DNA from: Girardinichthys multiradiatus
Lineage: Eukaryota > Chordata > Actinopteri > Cyprinodontiformes > Goodeidae
Assembly (NCBI RefSeq): GCF_021462225.1
Contig: NC_061816.1
Span: 8,147,390 to 8,211,389, forward strand
DNA: 64,000 nucleotides
Direction: 5' to 3'
The translations under genes and the position numbers were made by a program. The notes below the pieces were generated by a model. The model was not told where the DNA came from. It saw only the letters and a program-made list of their open reading frames with translations, and ran no database searches. Below, in pieces: positions 1 through 11,879 of this stretch; within the stretch, counting starts at the first letter, position 1; every line of letters starts with the position of its first letter.

Positions 1-2664
1 TGAAATAACGGTTTGTGGTCATGCAGAAAGGCTGATTTGGTTTATAATGAACCATTTCTGTGTTTATTTGCTCATTCGGTTAATTATCCCAATCACAACA
101 TTGTTAATTAAAGCTTCCCGTTATTACAAAGCATTCATGATGCCATGCATGTAACGAACCTCCCAGGCTCTTTGTAAGAGAAATGCACCCATAGCATCAC
201 ACATCATTCACCATGCCTGATAGTTGGGTTGTCAGGTTTTCCAAATATATTCTTTTTATTTCATGCAAGAGCAACCTGGAGCATTTGTTGGCTAAAAATG
301 TTAAATTGAGAGAAAAAGAAGCCTTTATTAAACATGTTTATGTTTGTGATGGTAGGACAGAAAATACTTTTTCCTGGCATGCCTCCCCTACAACTCGTTA
401 GCATGTAGATAGCATCTAATGGGTTTTCATGGAGTCTTGGTGTGGTCCTCAAATGCCATTCTGTGCTGCAGTTCTCCAACAGTGAGCTCTGAAGATGTTT
501 TTTTCAGGCAGAAGGCTATTTCCTTGTTGCCATCTCGAAATTTCCAAATATGGCTTACTGAATCTCAAGCTCTCTTGCCTTTCCCATTTTGAAGAATGGC
601 TAATAGAAATGGCCTCTGTGTCACATCATATTTATACCCCTGGAAGCAGGAAGGTGTTTATTGCTAATTACAAGTTCCCACACCCTCTAATCCACTTGAA
701 AAAGCTTAAATTAGAACGATTTTTATTACATTTCTGTTATAGGAATTGTTGATTATGTTATTGCATTAAACAATAATTTATTTTTAGGCTTTTTCCACAT
801 CTTTACCAGGATTTATTGTGGAGGGTGCTCTGTTGCTGTTACTTTAAACGTTTTTCAGCAAAAGTAATCCAAGAAGGAGCTTGTTGAACCTGTCCTCTCT
901 GGTATTTTTTCCTTCACCTCATGTAATTTAGTTTGTAAAGCTAACACAAGGATCCTCACCTAGACACACTTGACCTCCATTCTGTCTATCCCTTCTGCAA
1001 ATGGAGAAACAAATCCTTGGCAGGTAGTGTTCCTCTTCTCTCGTCCTCACCACCTGCTGGAGAGCATGGAGAGCTGCTACCGCTGGGCACTCACCTTGGC
1101 CCCTTGAGGGGAAACACTCGCACTCAGCCAAGCTTGAGGTTCGCTAGGAATACCTATCCTGAATCCAACACACATGCTCTAACCAAGCCCTCATCCTGGC
1201 CCCACTTCCCCTCTACAGCCTGCCAGATTTGCATCAAGAAGACAGGCATAGTTCAATGATGCAAATGTGTTCGAGTGGAGGCATGCATATTTATTTGACT
1301 CCTGATGGGGGTAGGAGCAGGGGGGGTTATGAGTGCTGACCCTGGAGAAATGTTCAGCCCAGAGACTCTCAGGTTAACAGAGATCGCTGCTCTCTGAGCG
1401 CTGCATGTGATTTGTCATCCCATTTACCTTTTAAATGTTTGTGTCTCACATAAGAGGTGATGTAGGTTTAATGGCATTGTTAAAACATGAGAGAATCTCT
1501 ACATCACCCCCATGACAAATGTCTATATGCTGAATGAGCAGCAGATTTTAGATATCTATTATCTTAAAATCACTTATTTTGGAAAATATGTTTTTTTAAA
1601 TACCTTTAAATATAACAGAATAAAAACAGCTCAAAAATAAGCAAAAATCATAATACAAACAACGTAGAAATGATGCTTCAATTGCCTCTTCAAGAGTTCT
1701 ATACTTAAGCAAGTCCAAAACATTTGACTGCGTTCCTTCTGTGTATTTTATTTTGTTGCAGTCGCCCAACTTTCAAGGCCACCATACTTTTCATCCATTT
1801 ATTTGTGTTCACTTGAGTTTGACATGAAAAGAAGCAAAGTTTCATGATGGAGTTGCCAACAGCTGGCAGAAATACTCGTCGTGTGATGAAAAGGGAGGAC
1901 AAGCCAAAAATCGGCTTAGCTGACGGTTATAGCATTCATCTGCTCTTCCACAAAGTGTTTCACTCTGCTGCTGTCGGCTGAGTGATCTGACCCTGCTTCT
2001 CTTTAGTGACAGCGAGCTTTTGTCTGCGGCGAGGCGAAGCATTTGGTGACACCCGCCGCATCAACACGCTCAAGAGAGGATAGGACTTGAAAAGGCTGAA
2101 TTAGTTGAAAGGTTTTCGGCCTGTGTCCTGTGATGTCTGTGACTACAGGAAAAATAAGGAATACAGATACATGTGTATTGTTTTCTTAATGGGTTCATTT
2201 AGGACGTCTTTACATAAGTGCAGGACATGGAGGTGGTGTTTGCTCGTTTACCATCAAACACAGGATGGGTAAAATCAACACAGCAGGAAACAGCAGGACA
2301 CTGCTGCAACCAGGAAGTATTATAAAGATTACAAAAATATTTTGCTAAGCAAACTGTTAAGCAGACTAAAGGAAGAGGAACTAAAATAACTGGAATAGAA
2401 ATGTTCGTAGTGCTCTTTTAACCGAGGTACTAATACTAATTCTGGTAAAAAACTTGGAATAAGTGAGTTGCATGAAGGGACTTTGATATAATATATAATC
2501 ATGAACAAAAGCTGATGTACACTATTATTTTGAAAAAAAAGAAAAACTGCTTGTACACAAAAACAAACAGTTCAATGAAATTAAAATGTGTACTTTATTA
2601 TAACTAGAATTAACTACTATACTGGGTTTGAACCCATGTTTCTCCTGACTGGAAGTAATATAAA
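1..2664. other. Non-coding stretch, no gene recognised
   Basis: This is AT-rich DNA with stop codons in all frames and only short random open frames (under 90 codons). None of these frames resembles a protein family I know. No known repeat was recognised. Positions 1905-2090 are less AT-rich and keep several CpGs, which could mark a conserved or regulatory piece, but nothing else supports that. Around 2629 a short inverted motif gggtttgaaccc resembles a tRNA T-arm/B-box. There is no matching A-box or cloverleaf, so I do not call a tRNA. Confidence 0.6.
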
Positions 2665-2748
2665 TGTTTTAGAGGTGTTCAGTCTGAGCCCACACCTGAA
2701 TCTGATGGAAAATCTGTGGTTTATGTTGATAGCAAGCAGGCCTTTTAA
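2665..2748 (+). mobile_element. Tc1-like transposase scrap
   Basis: One reading frame gives a peptide close to SPHLNLMENLW. This matches the conserved SPDLNPIENLW segment just upstream of the last catalytic acidic residue of Tc1/mariner (IS630-type, DDE) transposases. The match is short (about 80 bp), no terminal repeat is visible, and the flanks do not continue the alignment, so this is a very decayed remnant without function. It could be chance, but the spacing and residue order are characteristic of the family. Confidence 0.45.
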
Positions 2749-3887
2749 CTCCTCGGTTACATAGAAAAAATTTTAAATCTAAATCGGTTCAATCATCATA
2801 ATTTTTGGCTTAACTGTCAAATTTTGGTTGTTTGGTGTGACTGAGAAACTACTGGCGCATACATGGTCATAATCCCCCCTTTGGTTTTATGGATGGATCC
2901 ACATGAGATTCTCGCAGTAGGATACCGTCTAAAATTACCAAGGTAAGACAGTTTTGTGGTACTTTTGCAAAAATAAAAACTACACAGTAATAGCTTTTAT
3001 TTTAAATATAAAGGAAAAAAATAATTTCTGCTGCCACAAAAAAACAATTATTACAGTTATAGTCATGTTTCTATAACATAGTTTTCTTATTTTGATAAAA
3101 CAATATGGAATGCATACCTGCTAAATTTAGTTGTTGCTTTTTAAGTGTTTATAATCATTTTTGTTGTTCTGCTCCTTACAGTGTTGCACAAGTAGCTGAC
3201 AGTAGCTGATTAGTTGGTTGGGCAATCTGCTCAGGTAGCAAATCTGCAGTCAACTTCTTCAGACATAGTGCCCATAGATTGGCAACTGAATTTCTAAACC
3301 TTTTTAATGAGACTGATGGGTGGCTCCTTCCAGCTGCTGTCACACAGTTCTCTATTTTGGCATGTTTGCTGCTGAATTGAAAAACATGTTTTGCAGATTC
3401 AGTTGTGAAAAACTAAAAGGGATTGGGACAGTCCATGAGTACCGGGATCAAGGGTATATAATTCACAGTGTCCTGGTGCATCAGAGCTGTGTATGTTACT
3501 TTTGCTTAGATGTTACCATCTTGTTTTACTTTTACTTTTTATTATAAGGATCAACTGAGTGACTGGGACATCCTTCAGCCAGCTGTCCATCAGTGCTCAG
3601 TCCATCTTTTTCTTTTTTTACCTTGACGCTGGACAGTATTTCTGTAGCCGTAGTTGTGACTGATGCTTTCAGGATTTGATATCAAGAAGAATGAAGAGTT
3701 GTCCACAGAGGTTTGTTTGGGCTATAAAATCTTCAGCTTGACCTGCAGCAGTGTAGAGTTGATATTTTCTCCTATCTACATTAAAGAAGGACTTATATAC
3801 AGAGGGGACACTGCTTTTAAAGGAAAATAGAGGCTTTTAAAAGCATATTTAAATTGGTCTACCATGACTATAGCTGAGAAACTCCTT
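2749..3887. other. Non-coding stretch, no gene recognised
   Basis: AT-rich sequence with A- and T-runs around 2975-3060. A small direct repeat gtagctga occurs twice near 3190-3210. A 75-codon open frame at 3320-3547 has no recognisable domain and ends in a Phe/Tyr-rich tail of the kind T-rich non-coding DNA produces. No repeat family identified. Confidence 0.6.
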
Positions 3888-4179
3888 CCTAGTACCTGGT
3901 TTGACCCTCTTTTGATGCCAGAAAGTGACTTAATTCCTCATGGCATAAATTAAACAAGGTGTTGAAATCAATCAGATTTTGACAAATATTGACTTGATAT
4001 CATCACAAGGTTGTTGCAGATTTGTTGGCTGAACCTAATGTGAATCTACTGTTTCACCACTCAGACCAGCCCATTGGCACCAAACAACAATGCTGTGTCC
4101 CTGGCATGTGATTGGCTGATTCGCTGTTTGTGTTGACAAGCAATATAATCGGTGTACCTAATAAAGTGGCCGGTGAATG
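3888..4179 (-). mobile_element. Internally deleted Tc1-like element (MITE-like)
   Basis: The right half (about 4058-4179) ends in a motif close to cctaataaagtggccggtga, the terminal sequence of a widespread fish Tc1-like family. The left half (about 3890-4057) matches a part of the same family near the other end, including the stretch around gttgcagatttgttggctg. The two halves join near 4058, so roughly a kilobase holding most of the transposase is missing. Read on the minus strand it would be transposase 5' end fused to 3' part. Two other relics of this family occur at 16271-16850 (plus) and 46140-46567 (minus). It is non-autonomous and degenerate, and no TA duplication could be verified. 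Confidence 0.6.
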
Positions 4180-5559
4180 CCTGCATGTCATTGCAGACAC
4201 AATTACCTGAAGCTGAGAAGTCCAAACACAAACGAAGGATGGGATGACAGAAAGTAAGAGGCAAAAATGATGCACAACTTCCTGAATCTGCAGGAATCAT
4301 TTAGGTCATACATTGAATATTTATATGAAAGGCATAGAAGTATTAGTGGATTATTCTGGCCTTGTAGGATTGGGTAATTTGCACTCATTTTTAAGCATCA
4401 ATTAAAATTTAATAGTGGCAGTGATTGCAACTATTTTCTTTGGAGTATTTAGTCAGTCTCCTACAGCTTTTTTTCTCCTTTAAATATTTAATTAATCTCT
4501 GATAAAGAGAACCACAATGGGCGCTCACCTGTCCTGCCAGGTGCCTCCTATTGCAGACTGAAACGTGTCCTTCCAGCAGTGACGGCTTAGCTATCCGCTC
4601 CGGCCGACACAGCCATTGCCTTCGCAGGCCACCACTTGCATCGCATCCCTCGCTCATCCACAAAGACCAATTAATGATCAGGGATCAGCGGTTCAGAGCT
4701 CTTCTGTGTAATTATATGTGTTGGTGCTGGTTTCTCACACTTTATGTGACACGGAGAACAATGACTAATTCCAGTATTGCTCTGGCTGCAGTTAGGTGGC
4801 TGAACCTCTAAGTAGCCATTAATGAGGTCTCTTATCTGAAGTGTATATAGTTGCTTTGGAAGGTGTGAAGCAAATGTGATATGAGAGGATCCTTGCATAA
4901 TGCTGCATCGAACAACAGAAGGATTCTGTCAAATATGAAATCTTCATTGCCTCCATATTAATAGGATAAGAGTGGATTATTACTTTTGAAGTTTTGAAGT
5001 GCCTGCATGCTGAGTTGTATAATGATACAAGTGAAAAGAATAGAAGTCAGTGGCATTTCAAACCTTTAGCATGTGCTGTAAATAACTGACTGCTGTGATT
5101 TAAATTATATGAGACTTATTAGTATCACCCTGACAGCATCCAGCAATGTCATTTTCCTGCTCATGTGGTCTTTAAGGCGCACCAGCTGGGAGCTGCGCAA
5201 CAGAAATGTGCAGCGCCGCCACATGCAGGCTGTGTGTCGTCTGTTTGAAGGCTCGGGTAAAGAAACTGCAGAGAGGACATATACGTCAGTGCCTCTGTGG
5301 AGCTCTGACAGGCCTGCAAATGCTGCACACGTTCTTGTTAGTTGGTGCACACGATGGTCAAATGATCAAATCACGAGAAATGCGTACTTAGTGCAAAGTA
5401 AAGTGGAATAATTTGGTTATGCACACCCATACGCATGCAGAAATATGAACAAACAGAAACACCATTCCTACCCAGTTGCCTTCATTACCCAGCTGTCAGA
5501 ATGAAATCACAGGCAGTGTAATAAATCATCCAATGAGGTTCTCAAAGCCATATGGCCCT
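4180..5559. other. Non-coding stretch; GC-elevated unique segment at 4505-4700
   Basis: No gene or repeat recognised. The segment 4505-4700 differs from its surroundings: it is richer in GC, keeps CpGs (tatccgctccggccgacac around 4590) and contains homeodomain-type TAAT cores (ccaattaatgatc near 4670). Such properties are common in conserved non-coding elements of fish, but conservation cannot be seen here. Open frames at 5109-5411 and 5105-5350 overlap on opposite strands, lack family features and are taken as random. Confidence 0.4.
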
Positions 5560-5830
5560 GGTGCCCTCATGTTATGATGTGTGGGATATTATTACCCCCT
5601 AAGCCCTATGCGTTTGTCTAAAAGGCCTTTTGGTCATGCGAGTGATGAGCGGGTGCGCTGTCCGAGGCCAAGGTGACGCTGACGATGAGCGGGCGCCTCG
5701 CATGTCTGCACAGCCGCTAGAGCAGAGATAGGCCAAGGTGACTTTAAGACCACAAGCAGAGGAAGTGGAGAACACAAATGTGTTGGAAAACCTCTTATGA
5801 CCCACGCAGCATTAATACTCTGCTACTCAT
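5560..5830. repeat. GC-rich stretch with two interleaved direct repeats
   Basis: The word gatgagcggg(t/c)gc occurs at 5644-5656 and 5684-5696. The word aggccaaggtgac occurs at 5665-5677 and 5730-5742. The stretch is GC- and CpG-rich compared with its neighbours. The different spacings (40 and 65 bp) suggest an old tandem duplication followed by a small insertion. No reading frame or known repeat family is evident. It might be a minisatellite fragment or a regulatory element with repeated binding sites. Confidence 0.5.
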
Positions 5831-6489
5831 TACACGTCGTTAAAGTACGTTAAACCAGAAATGTGCAATGGGAAAGGACTCAGCAATTAGTATTTTAACT
5901 GTTGCCTTGCACCGAAGCCAGTGGGTCTGGAGCTGCATTTCACTCTAAAGCTCCTCCCCAGCAGCTTTTAATACCTTTGGCTTATAAAAAGAAGTAAAAG
6001 AAGTATATTTTTTTATGCTGATGTTGTGTTTTCATTAAATATCTGCATTGACTTTTCATAATGAAAACTAATACTAGAAAAACTATTTATTTTCGTCATA
6101 AGACTACAAGCTGTATTTTTTAACTTTACCTGTATGTGGGATGCTGCTTTTAAAAATAGATATTCTGTCTTTTTGTAAAAGTTTGTTGTTTTTATTTGAG
6201 CCAAAGCCTAAAAATATAAATAAATTGTAATACTTGAACTGTACAAATTGTATATATGTAAGGCTCATTTATGTTATGTGACTACATAATGTGTTATTCA
6301 GTAGATGGTAAAAATGGCTGCTTGGATTTTAAAGGTTGCTGACCTCTGGTTTAGATCAAGTTTTCCTGTTTTTACTGCAGAACTTGAATTAGATTTCACA
6401 TTCATAGGATAAAGACTAATTAAAATCGTCCATATCCATGTTGGCTTGTAAACCAACTTCCTAAGTTTGTTCAGCTTGGATTTAGCTTT
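5831..6489. other. Non-coding stretch with a possible hAT end at 6308-6352
   Basis: Mostly AT-rich unassigned DNA. The words aaaggttgctgacctctg at about 6335-6352 are the mirror image of the terminal sequence of the hAT-type element at 7155 (which begins caggggtcagcaaccttt). This suggests the end of a second, inverted and more decayed copy. Its other end was not found, so limits and length are unknown. Confidence 0.35.
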
Positions 6490-6805
6490 CTTCTAGTAAC
6501 AGTGTGGGAAGCTCCACCATCCAGGGCTGCTGCTCGTCAGCTGCTAAAATGCTCCAAGCATCTGCTCAGGATGCTTCCTGGACAACAGAGCACACCCAGA
6601 ACTGGGGTAAATAAAATGGCATGTGACATTTGGGCAAAAATGGTAGCAAATTGACCCAGAACCCTCAGAACTTGCTTGAGTGACTATATAGTCCTTCTGC
6701 CGTGGAAACTTTCTGGAATTTATTTGATTGATTATGAGATCAATGCTGGGAAGAGGGATTTCTGGGTTTCCCTCCTTGACCTGTTGTTTTCAAATTCATT
6801 CATTG
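6490..6805 (+). mobile_element. LINE ORF2 3' relic
   Basis: The order of words tgctcaggatgcttcctgg, tgagtgactatatagtcctt and ggaagagggatttctgggtt follows the C-terminal part of a very common fish non-LTR retrotransposon ORF2. In intact copies this encodes a run like RMPPGRLP, RWRDYVSRL and GEREVWASLLRLLPP. The frame is broken by stops and indels. The 5' side is truncated, as expected from incomplete reverse transcription. The same family recurs in better shape at 52245-52965 and as a scrap at 45970-46115. No function is expected. Confidence 0.5.
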
Positions 6806-6949
6806 CTTTAAATGCAAGCATAGTGGTTGTACATCATCTTCAAAATGTTATTAACTGCATCAGATTCTGCTGAACAACATATTTTGTAGATCAGACGGAC
6901 TCTGGAAGGTCAGCTGTTCCTCAATCCATTCTCACCTCTTAAATTTCTG

Positions 6950-7866
6950 GTATTTATGGGTTTAAGAGAATCCCGAAACAATCAGCGAGACAATCCCACT
7001 CCATGTTGCTGCCGCCAACAGTATTCTTAGGTTAGAAGACCTCTTTCAGAAACACTTTTGCATGTAAAGACCTGCAAATTTCAGTCAGACTTGAAGCTGT
7101 TGATTCCTTTGCAGAAACGTTTTTCTTGATAGCCCCCCACTCAGTTGTCTAGAGCAGGGGTCAGCAACCTTTACAACCCTAAGAGCCACTTCTCTCTGGT
7201 GGTCCAGCTAAATTTGTTTAGAGCCACCAAAGCAGCGCGACCTCAGAGCAAAAGAGCTTGTTTTTATGATACCTACTATCAGAAATGTGAGTAGATTTTT
7301 TAATTCAATAAAGATTTTATTTTTGTTTTCAGATTCAATATGTTTTCTTCAATGGGACATTTTATCAAAAATAACATTTAAAAAAATCACATTATTTGAA
7401 AAAGAATATTCCTCATACTATTAGTGTCATTCTTTGTAGAAATGTTTTGCATAGATTGAATCATATCCCTCCAAAGTGGAGGGCCTAAAGAGCCACATAC
7501 AGCTCTGGAGCCGCATGTTGAAGACCCCTGGTTTAGAGTGATAAGGTGCGTTTTAGCAGTTTCCAGGTTTTCGTGAACATCCTGACCTCTTTTCTGATCT
7601 GTGGGTGATGGTTTGGATCTTCTTCAAGGGACTAGTCAAGTATTATATCATCTGAAAAAATATGCACAGTGTTTGGACCTGTGCAATGCAGTTTAGAAAT
7701 GGGTCATAATTTGAGAAAAAAAAAACTCATCTCCTTAAGTCTTCATTAAGTGAATTTCCCATTGCCCTGAGTGTTGGCCAATCCAATAACTGGAGTCAAA
7801 CCAATCCACAGCAGAAAAATAAAGTTATAGATGAGTGTATGTAAAGTTTTGACCCAAGCTGTATGG
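6950..7866 (-). mobile_element. Decayed Tc1-like element split by a hAT insertion
   Basis: The right edge gtatgtaaagttttgaccc (7838-7856) matches the terminal motif typical of Tc1-like families of the Sleeping Beauty type. The stretch aaggtgcgttttagcag (near 7541) matches the antisense transposase region. Around 7000-7020 an antisense copy of the 'GGG(S/C)(I/V)M' block is suggested by ccatgttgctgccgccaac. The hAT element at 7155-7530 sits inside it. Removing that element and one copy of its 8-bp target duplication restores a continuous Tc1-like alignment. The subfamily is uncertain and decay is strong. Confidence 0.4.
7155..7530. mobile_element. hAT-type non-autonomous element (MITE)
   Basis: A 376-bp element begins caggggtcagcaaccttt and ends gttgaagacccctg, giving inverted termini (CAGGGGTC / GACCCCTG). 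It is flanked by an 8-bp near-duplication, gtctagag (7147-7154) and gtttagag (7531-7538), the duplication length hAT transposases make. Subterminal motifs gagccac near 7185, 7220 and 7490 occur on both sides, as in this widespread vertebrate hAT MITE group. There is no transposase frame, so mobility would have depended on an autonomous hAT elsewhere. Confidence 0.8.
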
Positions 7867-9325
7867 AAGGATCTCACTTCAAGCATAGAAGGTTGGACCA
7901 GCTTGAGCTGAGTGGGCTTCAGAAATCCATCTTGTCTTTAAGCTTGTTGAACACATGCACAGATCAATAATTGATAGCTTTGTGAGTACAATTTAGGATT
8001 CATGACTAATTAAGGAAGCATTTAAGCATTACTGTTTAATGTTTGATAAATTATTTAGAGATCCTGAGTGAGGAAGTGGTAGCTGTAATGAGCATTTAAT
8101 GATGAGTTTAGTTAAGTCGCCAGGCGTGGATTTGTGATAGTGTTAGTGTTGGATAGTTGCAAGGCTTGTGAACAGTGCTGTCTGCTTTTTAATAAATTGA
8201 TCTTGATTGTCCGATTTTTCCCAAATGTATTTGAAAATATCAAGTAGTGTTTAAAAAGGATAAAAGATGACTAAGTTGAAGTTTCCTTTAAGCATCTTAA
8301 ATTCTTACAGTTCCAGATGGCATTTATGACCAGCTTACACAGTGCATATAGAAAAGGGTACGAAACATAAAATTGGCAGCTGGTAAATAAATTTGACAAC
8401 CGGTGAGATAAAAAGCCTGTAATTTAGATGTTAACGACCAGCTGTCTTACTGTTCACATCTCCATCCATGGTTTCTTCAAGTCTTGTTTTGTTTCCATCC
8501 ATACCCCTAAATTTGAAGAATCCTGCTGTCACAAGGTTCTTGCATGGACTGAAAATAAGATGTGCAGAACCATAATGATCCCAGGTGCTTGAGCAGAGAA
8601 GTACTGAACTCTGAGCACTGCTCGTTAATGAGAGTTTGGGTTTCAGAACGTGACCTTTGCTTGTTTCTCACCCTATGGGATAATGCATTGGGATCTGCTG
8701 CTTTCTGCGTTGCAAAAGCTCCCGCTGCACAATGCTTGAAACTGAGACTTTAAGGCAGTCTTAGCGGCGTGTTCAGGTGTAGTTCTTAACCAGATTGTGC
8801 ATCCTGAGACTGGGATAACGATTTTCATTTATAGGTTACAGCACTTCTATGTTTCAGGCTGACTTATGACAAAGTTTATTTAATTAGAGACTTGGAACTT
8901 GACTTGGACTTGTTAAGATCCCTGCCAGTAACTTGCATTTCATGTCTTGGGTTTGCACCTCTCATCTGTTTGCAAATGTTTTTTTGGAGAGATGTTTTTT
9001 AAATTCTTTTAAAGGGAACATGTCTGCAATCGTAATGACAGCTTGGGTGCAATATTTAGTAGGCTACAATATTTCAGGAGTGATGTATTAAAACTCTGAG
9101 ACAGTATTCACTGGCTTTTACAGCTATTTGCATACAACAGGAGGAAAACTAACTACATCGAATAAATACACAAAATACATAACACAAAGATCTGTGGTTC
9201 AATTTTCTTTTTAGCTACATGTATTCCCCTCCTCTCTCTCTGACCGTTTCCTGTCTGACTGCCACAAAACCTACAAAACAACAATATAAACAAAATAATA
9301 GGAGATTCATTATCTGAACAGCAGG
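7867..9325. other. Non-coding stretch, no gene recognised
   Basis: AT-rich, with no frame above about 65 codons and no family resemblance. A purine/pyrimidine patch (cctcctctctctctga) lies near 9229. No transposon ends or tandem arrays were recognised. Confidence 0.6.
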
Positions 9326-9556
9326 TCAGCACTTGACATCTTGAGGCGTATTACTCTGAAACAGACTGGTGGTGCTTCTGATTATGTTCTGGTACCTGTT
9401 TGCCTGATGGCAGAAGTTCAGTAAATTCATGGAGGAGAATGTTCCTGCAGCAGCTGTGGGATAGAGTAGGAACTCTCCAGTGACATTCTCAGCTTCTGTC
9501 ACTATCCTCTGCAGGGGGATAGTGTTTGTACATCTGGGAAGGCTAGTCTTCACCTT
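9326..9556 (-). mobile_element. Possible LINE reverse-transcriptase C-terminal scrap
   Basis: Read on the minus strand, short peptides such as LQRIVTEAE, then FTELLPSG, resemble the order LQRI(I/V)..AE and LF.LLPSGRR near the C terminus of fish non-LTR retrotransposon ORF2 proteins. The better-preserved relic at 20574-21140 shows the same order. Frames change between the matches, and the region lacks the usual tail. I rate it as suggestive only. Confidence 0.35.
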
Positions 9557-9999
9557 CTTTCCATTGAACTTTAATCATTTCTTTAAAAGCGTCAGGATTG
9601 ATAGGAAATAGTAAATTAAGCTACAATAGTTTAAAGAGAATCCTTCATCATACAAAGCTGAGCATTTTATTGGCACGTTCTGACATGGCAGTGCATTTGT
9701 TTCAATTTCTGGGATTTTATTTTCCTAAATGGATGCAAAAAGAAAAATGTAAAGTCATGAAGTCTGGGCTGTAGACTGATTCCTTCATTGCTCTCTCAAG
9801 CAGTTTGTTTTCACTGTCCTGACCGAGTATGAAAGAAACAAGGAGACATTTGCCCTGAACTCTCTCTGAACCTTGCAATCCGCTGCTGACATTTTACACA
9901 GCGCTTCCCTACTAATACACACACAGAGACACATTTTTGCACTCAATTTCCTCTTCACAACTGTGAATGAATCACATCATTGCACATCTTTCCGTCACA
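9557..9999. other. Non-coding stretch, no gene recognised
   Basis: AT-rich. The short frame at 9873-10070 is not similar to any family known to me. No repeats recognised. Confidence 0.55.
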
Positions 10000-10575
10000 C
10001 ACCCGCTTGTTCAGTGGAGTTAACCCGTGTTTCGAAAGGATCCTGGTGCGAGGGCCGCGGGATCTGCTAATAGGTTCCGGCGGTTGCCTATGTCCGCTGC
10101 CTTTGACCATCACTTAGTGCGATGAGGAGTGACAGTCTGCCCCGGTGGCCCGATTGCCTCTGTGATGGAGAAGGTCAGTACAGGACAGGTGTCTGTCACT
10201 GCTGTTCAATTATAGAAATGATGTTGAAGGGATTATGATAAACCGCTGACCTCTGCCATCATACACAGGGGAATAAATTAGCATTTACAAGAGAAATCTG
10301 GCTTTTTGAGCAGAGGTCATTAATGAAGCTGTGTGCTGTGTACAAGGAGTCGAGGCAAATCTGCAGCTTCACTCGCTGTCATAACCAGTTGGATCTGCTC
10401 CTCTCAGATGGCTCTGATGAAGGCTCCACAATGGCCCTGATTGTTGATGATCAGTGCCAGTGATTCAATTATCGGCTGCAGCTTGCACTGTGAATGTGTA
10501 ATCTACAGCACATCACTGGCAACACGCAGAGCTAACGAGAGCCGCTGATGACGGGACAAACTTCATAGCACTTCA
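10000..10575. other. GC-elevated single-copy stretch, candidate regulatory element
   Basis: This half-kilobase keeps more GC and CpG (gagggccgcgggatctg near 10050, ggttccggcggttgcc near 10073). It has homeodomain-like cores (gtcattaatgaagc near 10317, ttcaattatcgg near 10466). It has no good reading frame and no recognised transposon. These traits fit a conserved non-coding enhancer as seen around fish developmental genes, but that is inference only: conservation and accessibility cannot be tested here. Confidence 0.3.
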
Positions 10576-11507
10576 AGAAACTTGTGGGATTTTCAGAGAG
10601 AATGCCAAAGCAATGAGATGTCCCATTGATTATTAAATGCAAGTTAGAAAAGACAAATTGCAGCTTAGCACAAATGTTGTACTTTTGCAATACATGTATA
10701 TTAAGACCTCATACTCCCTATTTCATTGTTTGAATTTATGCAGATCATTATAGGTTTGAAGATTCAGATGCAACCAGTAAGCAACCTTTCCCAGGAGGGC
10801 TAGTGGATGTTTTCAGAATGACTGTTTCATGTAATAAATGCTGAGACAAAATGCTTCTTATGTATATGCTTTAACAGGTTCTCAGTCAATTTGCCCCCTA
10901 AGCATTTCGTAGCTACATTTTGTATCCATATGGACAATTTTGTGCAAATATATTTCCATTTACTTGTTTGAAGCTAAGCATTTTCATGAAAATGTTTTAA
11001 AAAATGCCAAATCTCAGTCATAATTTAGATACGTATTATTTTCTGATGATATTTTATTACAGACTTCATCTAATTTGGTTCTGATTCCAATTTGGGCCAG
11101 GAAATATGATAAAGTATGACCTCTGATCAAGCCAAAGCAATACTAGGTGACCTCCTGCTTGTGAATCTAATCTATTGGAGACATACAACTTATTTTCCTT
11201 ATTGAAGACTATGACTGGGTTCTAGAAAATAGCTTTAAATCATTGTCTGTAAAGGTGTGTAAGAACCGCCCCCCTGGCAGCTACAAATCGACACATGGTT
11301 AGTAAAAAAAAGGCCCTCTCCAATTTCTACCCAAAAACTATAAAACGTACAAAATGATTAAGGTGGAAAATGAACAGTAGTCATTTCTAGTTTTCTCGAA
11401 GGATGCTTTGTTTTCACAGCCTGCCATGGTCCAAATGTTACCAGAGCAATATAATGTCTTTTATTTGCAAACATTAGAGAAATGTCCGCTGCGAGTAGAA
11501 AGATATG
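10576..11507. other. Non-coding stretch, no gene recognised
   Basis: AT-rich unassigned sequence. No terminal repeats, tandem arrays or convincing frames. A C-run (accgcccccctggcag) lies near 11265. Confidence 0.6.
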
Positions 11508-11879
11508 TGCCTAGTCAAGTCAAGTCAGGTTTAGTTGCTTTGCAGCAACAAGGCACTCAAAGCACTGTACATGAGGAAAAACATTACAAGATACAGAAAA
11601 TCAAACAAAGAAAAACGAATCAAATGACACTAATAATCCTTGGGAGTTTACTGGTAAGAGCTGGTTCTAATCCAATCTTTCTAATAGAGGTAATCAGCTC
11701 ATTAAGTCCTCTGTGGTAAGGAATTCATCCTGTGCTAGAAGAAAAATGATAATATTAATCCTTGAGGTCGCTGGTATGAGGCAGCTGTGGTCCCATCATT
11801 CAAATAGTTACAGTCATGGGCGCTCACTGAAGTCTGAGTAGAGAAGCTGGGTCACTGGTTGTGTCCAAACTTTTTAAAT

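Noticed and set aside
2625..2650. tRNA-like B-box (gggtttgaaccc)
   Set aside because: No A-box at proper distance and no cloverleaf. Chance palindrome.
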